NCBI GenBank assembly: GCA_937930135.1
Contig: CALGVO010000150.1
Coordinates: 1-7,822, forward strand
Direction of reading: 5' to 3'
From: an uncultured Synechococcus sp.
GTDB taxonomy: Bacteria; Cyanobacteriota; Cyanobacteriia; PCC-6307; Cyanobiaceae
Length of the DNA: 7,822 nt
The position numbers were made by a program, and so were the translations under genes. The notes under the pieces are model-generated. The model saw only the letters and a program-made list of their open reading frames with translations, ran no database searches and was not told where the DNA came from. Shown here piece by piece: positions 5,242 through 7,822 of the stretch. Within the stretch, counting starts at the first letter, position 1. Each line of letters opens with the position of its first letter.

Positions 5242-6150
5242 TTGGTCAGTGCGCTGCAGCGCGTCCTCCTGTCTGGGGAGGCAACGATCACGGCGGAGAT
5301 AATGCCACCACGAGGTGGTGACCCTAGCCATGCCCTGGCCATGGCGGAGCTGCTTCGGGGCAGGGTGCATGCCATCAATGTGACCGACGGTAGCCGGGCG
5401 GTGATGCGGATGAGCAGCCTCGCCCTGTGCCACCTGCTTCTGGATGCAGGCCATGAGCCTGTGCTGCAGATGGCCTGCCGCGATCGCAATCGGATTGCGC
5501 TGCAGGGGGATCTGCTCGGGGCCCATGCTCTGGGGATCCGCAACCTGCTGTGCCTCACCGGTGACCCGGTGAAGGCGGGGGACCAGCCCGGAGCCAGGCC
5601 AGTCAATGAGCTCGAATCGGTGCGTCTGCTCCAGCAGGTCACGGCTTTTAACAGCGGCATGGATCCAGTGAAGGAGACCCTGGCGGATGGGCCCACCAGC
5701 CTGTTTGCGGGGGCTGCCGCCGATCCTCACTCCTCCAGCTGGAGCGGCCTCTTCAGGCGGTTGGAACGCAAACGCCAGGCGGGAGCGCAGTTCGTGCAGA
5801 CCCAGATGGTGATGGATGCCGCTGTGTTGGAGCGCTTCTGCCGTGAGTTGGCGGCTCCAATGGGGCTGCCTGTGCTGGCTGGAGTGTTTCTGCTCAAATC
5901 GGCACGCAATGCCCAGTTCATCAATCGGATGGTGCCTGGAGCCTGCATCCCCGACGCCCTGATCGAGCGTTTGGCCAACGCCAAAAATCCTGCGGCCGAA
6001 GGGGTGGCCATCGCCGCCGAGCAGGTGCGTCGCTATCTGGGGATCGCCCAGGGTGTGCACCTGATGGCGGTGAAAGCGGAGGAGCGAATCCCGGAAATCC
6101 TCCGCCAGGCGGGTGTCAGCTCGCAGGCTGTTAGGTCGCAGCAGTCATGA
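5242..6150 (+). CDS. metF: 5,10-methylenetetrahydrofolate reductase
   Basis: MetF reduces 5,10-methylene-THF to 5-methyl-THF with FAD, supplying methyl groups for methionine synthesis in the cytosol. The 302-residue product is the usual bacterial single-domain length (E. coli MetF is 296 residues). TAEIMPPRGGDP (17-28) is the first barrel strand, with E19 at the place of catalytic E28 of E. coli. VTDGSRAVMRMS (47-58), ACRDRN (78-83), and NLLCLTGDP (101-109) with D108 at the FAD-contacting Asp follow in the family order. QTQMVMD and LAGVFLLKS mark later strands. The start is TTG 5242: an in-frame TGA lies at 5233-5235, no ATG or GTG occurs before the conserved core, and AAGGG stands about 9 bases upstream. 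The 3' end overlaps the convergent nucleotidyltransferase gene by 20 bp. Sequence details differ from enterobacterial MetF, as is usual in cyanobacteria. Confidence 0.9.
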   Translation: MVSALQRVLLSGEATITAEIMPPRGGDPSHALAMAELLRGRVHAINVTDGSRAVMRMSSLALCHLLLDAGHEPVLQMACRDRNRIALQGDLLGAHALGIRNLLCLTGDPVKAGDQPGARPVNELESVRLLQQVTAFNSGMDPVKETLADGPTSLFAGAAADPHSSSWSGLFRRLERKRQAGAQFVQTQMVMDAAVLERFCRELAAPMGLPVLAGVFLLKSARNAQFINRMVPGACIPDALIERLANAKNPAAEGVAIAAEQVRRYLGIAQGVHLMAVKAEERIPEILRQAGVSSQAVRSQQS

Positions 6151-7309
6151 GATCGGTGCCGAGCAGCTCGGCCATCGCCTTCTGCTGGGGCGAGGGTTCC
6201 ACCAGATCCTGACGGCGGGCATCGGTGATCAGCCAGTCGAGAGCCGCTTCCTGCAGGTCGAAGTGGTCGCCGTTCTTGCCGACGCAGTAGCGGCCGAACA
6301 CCAGCTTCTCCACCAGCTGCACCCCGGGGCCGATGCGTGAGTAATCAAAAATGATCGAGTTGTCGATCACCGAGCCCTCGCAGATGTGACAGCTGGGGCC
6401 GATCATCGACGGGCCAAGAATGGTGGCACCGTCTTCGATCTTGGTCATCCCACCCACATACACCGGGCCCTGCACCTTGATCCTGTCCCAGTTGGCGGCC
6501 ACATTCAGGCCGGTGTACACCCCTGGACGCACCTCCTTGCCAGGGATGCCGACCTGTCGCACGTCACCTTGGAGCACGCTGCGAATCGCCTGCCAGTAAT
6601 CGGGCACTTTGCCGATATCCACCCATTCGAAATCCATCGGCAGGGCATAGAAGGGCGATCCCAGCTCCACCAGCTTCGGGAACAGGTCGGAGCCGATGTC
6701 GAACGGTTGCCCGGAGGGGATGTGCGCAAAGATCTCCGGCTCGAAGATGTAGATGCCGGTGTTGATCGTGTCGCTGAGGGCTTCCTCCACCTTCGGTTTT
6801 TCCTGGAAGGCACGGATGCGGTGCTGCTCATCGGTGACGACAACGCCGTAGCTGCTCACCTGATCGCGAGGCACTCGTTTGGTGACGAGGCTGGCGATCG
6901 CCCCCTTCTCCTTATGGCGACGCACCGCCTCGCTGAGGTCAAGGTCGATCAGGGCATCGCCGCAGAGCACCACGAAGGTGTCGTCGAAAAAGGGTTGGAA
7001 ATCCTGGATCTTCTTCAGGCCGCCGGCCGACCCAAGGGCATCGCCAATCAGTTCACCATCCTCGATGCGGCCTTCAAAGCTGTAAGCGATTTCCACACCG
7101 AAGCGCTGGCCATCGCGGAAGTAGTTCTCGATTTCTTCGGCGAGGTGCGACACATTCACCATCACCTCCTTGAAGCCGTGCTCCTTGAGCAGCTCCAGCA
7201 GAAATTCCATCACCGGCTTCTGCAGGATCGGAATCATCGGTTTGGGGATCACGTGCGTGATCGGCTGAACCCGCGTTCCCTTGCCCGCCGCCAGGATCAT
7301 CGCCTTCAT
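6131..7309 (-). CDS. Sugar-phosphate nucleotidyltransferase (mannose-1-phosphate guanylyltransferase/glucose-1-phosphate nucleotidyltransferase-like)
   Basis: This enzyme class joins a sugar-1-phosphate to an NTP, making an NDP-sugar for polysaccharide, LPS or glycan synthesis in the cytosol. The 392-residue product starts with the nucleotide-binding signature AAGKGTRVQPITHVIPKPM (7-25); catalytic R13 and K23 are kept. LGSAGGLK (92-99), LCGDALID (115-122, metal ligand D118), FQEKP (168-172), NTGIYIFEP (183-191) and WVDIGKVPDYW (229-239, second metal Asp D231) complete the Rossmann-like domain. From about 258 to 340, GVYTG, GPVYVGG, GATILGPSMIGPSCHI and SRIGPGV are hexapeptide repeats of a left-handed beta-helix, followed by a helical tail. 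Substrate cannot be read from sequence; the architecture best fits GMPP/GCD1-type proteins. There is no phosphomannomutase domain, unlike the longer cyanobacterial fusion. It lies 45 bp downstream of scpA on the same strand, perhaps co-transcribed; no clear ribosome-binding site. Confidence 0.88.
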   Translation of the reverse strand: MKAMILAAGKGTRVQPITHVIPKPMIPILQKPVMEFLLELLKEHGFKEVMVNVSHLAEEIENYFRDGQRFGVEIAYSFEGRIEDGELIGDALGSAGGLKKIQDFQPFFDDTFVVLCGDALIDLDLSEAVRRHKEKGAIASLVTKRVPRDQVSSYGVVVTDEQHRIRAFQEKPKVEEALSDTINTGIYIFEPEIFAHIPSGQPFDIGSDLFPKLVELGSPFYALPMDFEWVDIGKVPDYWQAIRSVLQGDVRQVGIPGKEVRPGVYTGLNVAANWDRIKVQGPVYVGGMTKIEDGATILGPSMIGPSCHICEGSVIDNSIIFDYSRIGPGVQLVEKLVFGRYCVGKNGDHFDLQEAALDWLITDARRQDLVEPSPQQKAMAELLGTDLMTAAT

Positions 7310-7354
7310 CGACGTTTCGAGGACTCACTTTGGAGCAACAACATAGAGGGCCTC

Positions 7355-7822
7355 CTACGCCACCCTCGCTTCCTCGGCCGGCATGACAGCTGGCACCTGG
7401 AGAGTTGTGCGCGGCAACCGGTTCGCGCTGCCTGCTGCCAGAACCCGTTTCAGTCGGAGTGGGGCATGCAGGTGTCCTTCCTGCTGCAGCTCCACCTGTC
7501 CCTGGGAGGAAAGGAAGAGCAGGGCCCAGAACACCCCCACCCGATCGGTGTCGAGATCCGCAGCCGCAGCTTCAGCCCAGTGTTGAACGAGGGCTTCGAA
7601 ATCGATCCAGTCAAGGGCCGCTTCCCAATGGCTCAGGAACACGCCCAGGGCGGCGGTGGTTTCTGGCAGCTTCTCCCGGTGGGCGAGGGCGGCCACCTGG
7701 GCAATCGCTTCGCGACGACTGAAGCGCTTCTGCCGTTGGCGTCGCCGCAGCTCCAGCTCATCGGAGTCGAGTTGTTCGGCGATCGATTCGAGCTGTTCGA
7801 TCAGTTCGCCGAGGGTGACTGG
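7355..7822 (-). CDS. scpA: Segregation and condensation protein A, C-terminal part (5' end outside window)
   Basis: ScpA is the kleisin subunit of the SMC-ScpAB condensin that compacts and separates bacterial chromosomes. The frame is open from the window edge (7822) to the TAG at 7355-7357, giving 155 visible residues. They begin PVTLGELIEQLESIAEQL, a segment typical of the middle of ScpA, and continue into a strongly basic linker with six arginines in a row of ten residues (26-35). The C-terminal winged-helix is recognised from DRVGVFWALLFLSSQGQVEL (93-112) followed by LHAPLRLKRV; in the family this domain closes the ring by binding the SMC head. A nonconserved tail of about 28 residues follows. 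A shorter reading from GTG 7696 would remove conserved sequence and is not preferred. The N-terminal half, which binds the SMC neck, lies outside the window. Confidence 0.85.
   Translation of the reverse strand, partial: PVTLGELIEQLESIAEQLDSDELELRRRQRQKRFSRREAIAQVAALAHREKLPETTAALGVFLSHWEAALDWIDFEALVQHWAEAAAADLDTDRVGVFWALLFLSSQGQVELQQEGHLHAPLRLKRVLAAGSANRLPRTTLQVPAVMPAEEARVA

Noticed and set aside
5480..5487. HIP1-type octamer GCGATCGC (also at 6894-6901)
   Set aside because: Two copies, both inside coding regions. More than base composition alone would suggest but too few to argue for a HIP1-rich lineage or a local function.
4873..6060. A continuous 395-codon minus-strand frame that includes the LuxR-type gene
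   Set aside because: Everything upstream of about 5181 is antisense to metF, is rich in His, Gln and Arg, and shows no domain. Only the HTH-coding end is real; the extension is an open mirror frame in GC-rich DNA.
7310..7354. Possible promoter between scpA and the nucleotidyltransferase gene
   Set aside because: A TATGTT-like -10 can be read on the minus strand but no matching -35 is seen; the 45-bp gap is equally consistent with an operon.

Overview
The window looks like core chromosome of a picocyanobacterium, most likely a GC-rich Synechococcus/Cyanobium-type genome. The evidence is the ndhA-ndhI-ndhG-ndhE order of cyanobacterial NDH-1, NdhA and NdhE sequences of cyanobacterial type, a stand-alone LuxR-type HTH protein resembling cyanobacterial PedR, and GC-rich, tightly packed genes with very short spacers. 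Taxonomy is inferred from protein resemblance recalled from memory; no search was run. I see no tRNA, rRNA, CRISPR array, insertion sequence, integrase or other sign of a mobile island.

Left part, + strand (1-4669): the 3' end of gltA (citrate synthase), then ndhA, ndhI, ndhG and ndhE, which encode membrane-arm and connecting subunits of photosynthetic NDH-1. nadK (NAD kinase) and a CYTH/triphosphate tunnel metalloenzyme gene follow. Spacing (18-60 bp before ndhA, 92 bp, a 4-bp overlap, 39 bp, 18 bp, 12 bp) fits one transcription unit. A stem-loop lies just after ndhA. A second, perfect GC stem-loop lies just after the CYTH gene and is the likely end of the unit, although it lacks a U-tract.

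Middle (4731-5241): a small gene for a 61-residue protein of unknown function runs tail-to-tail into, and overlaps by 44 bp, a minus-strand gene for a 102-residue LuxR-type DNA-binding protein with no receiver domain and a Cys-rich C-terminus. A 60-bp spacer separates that regulator from the divergent metF.

Right part (5242-7822): metF (5,10-methylenetetrahydrofolate reductase, TTG start) converges on, and overlaps by 20 bp, a minus-strand sugar-phosphate nucleotidyltransferase gene with a left-handed beta-helix tail. Upstream of that gene, on the same strand, is the 3' part of scpA (chromosome segregation and condensation), cut by the window edge.

Functionally the left block joins carbon entry into the TCA pathway, ferredoxin-driven quinone reduction and the NAD to NADP conversion step. 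The PedR-like regulator next to it may report the redox state of photosynthetic electron transport. This is an ordinary housekeeping region; no undescribed multi-gene system was found. The points most worth a second look are the redox-regulator candidate, the overlapping small gene and the two stem-loops.
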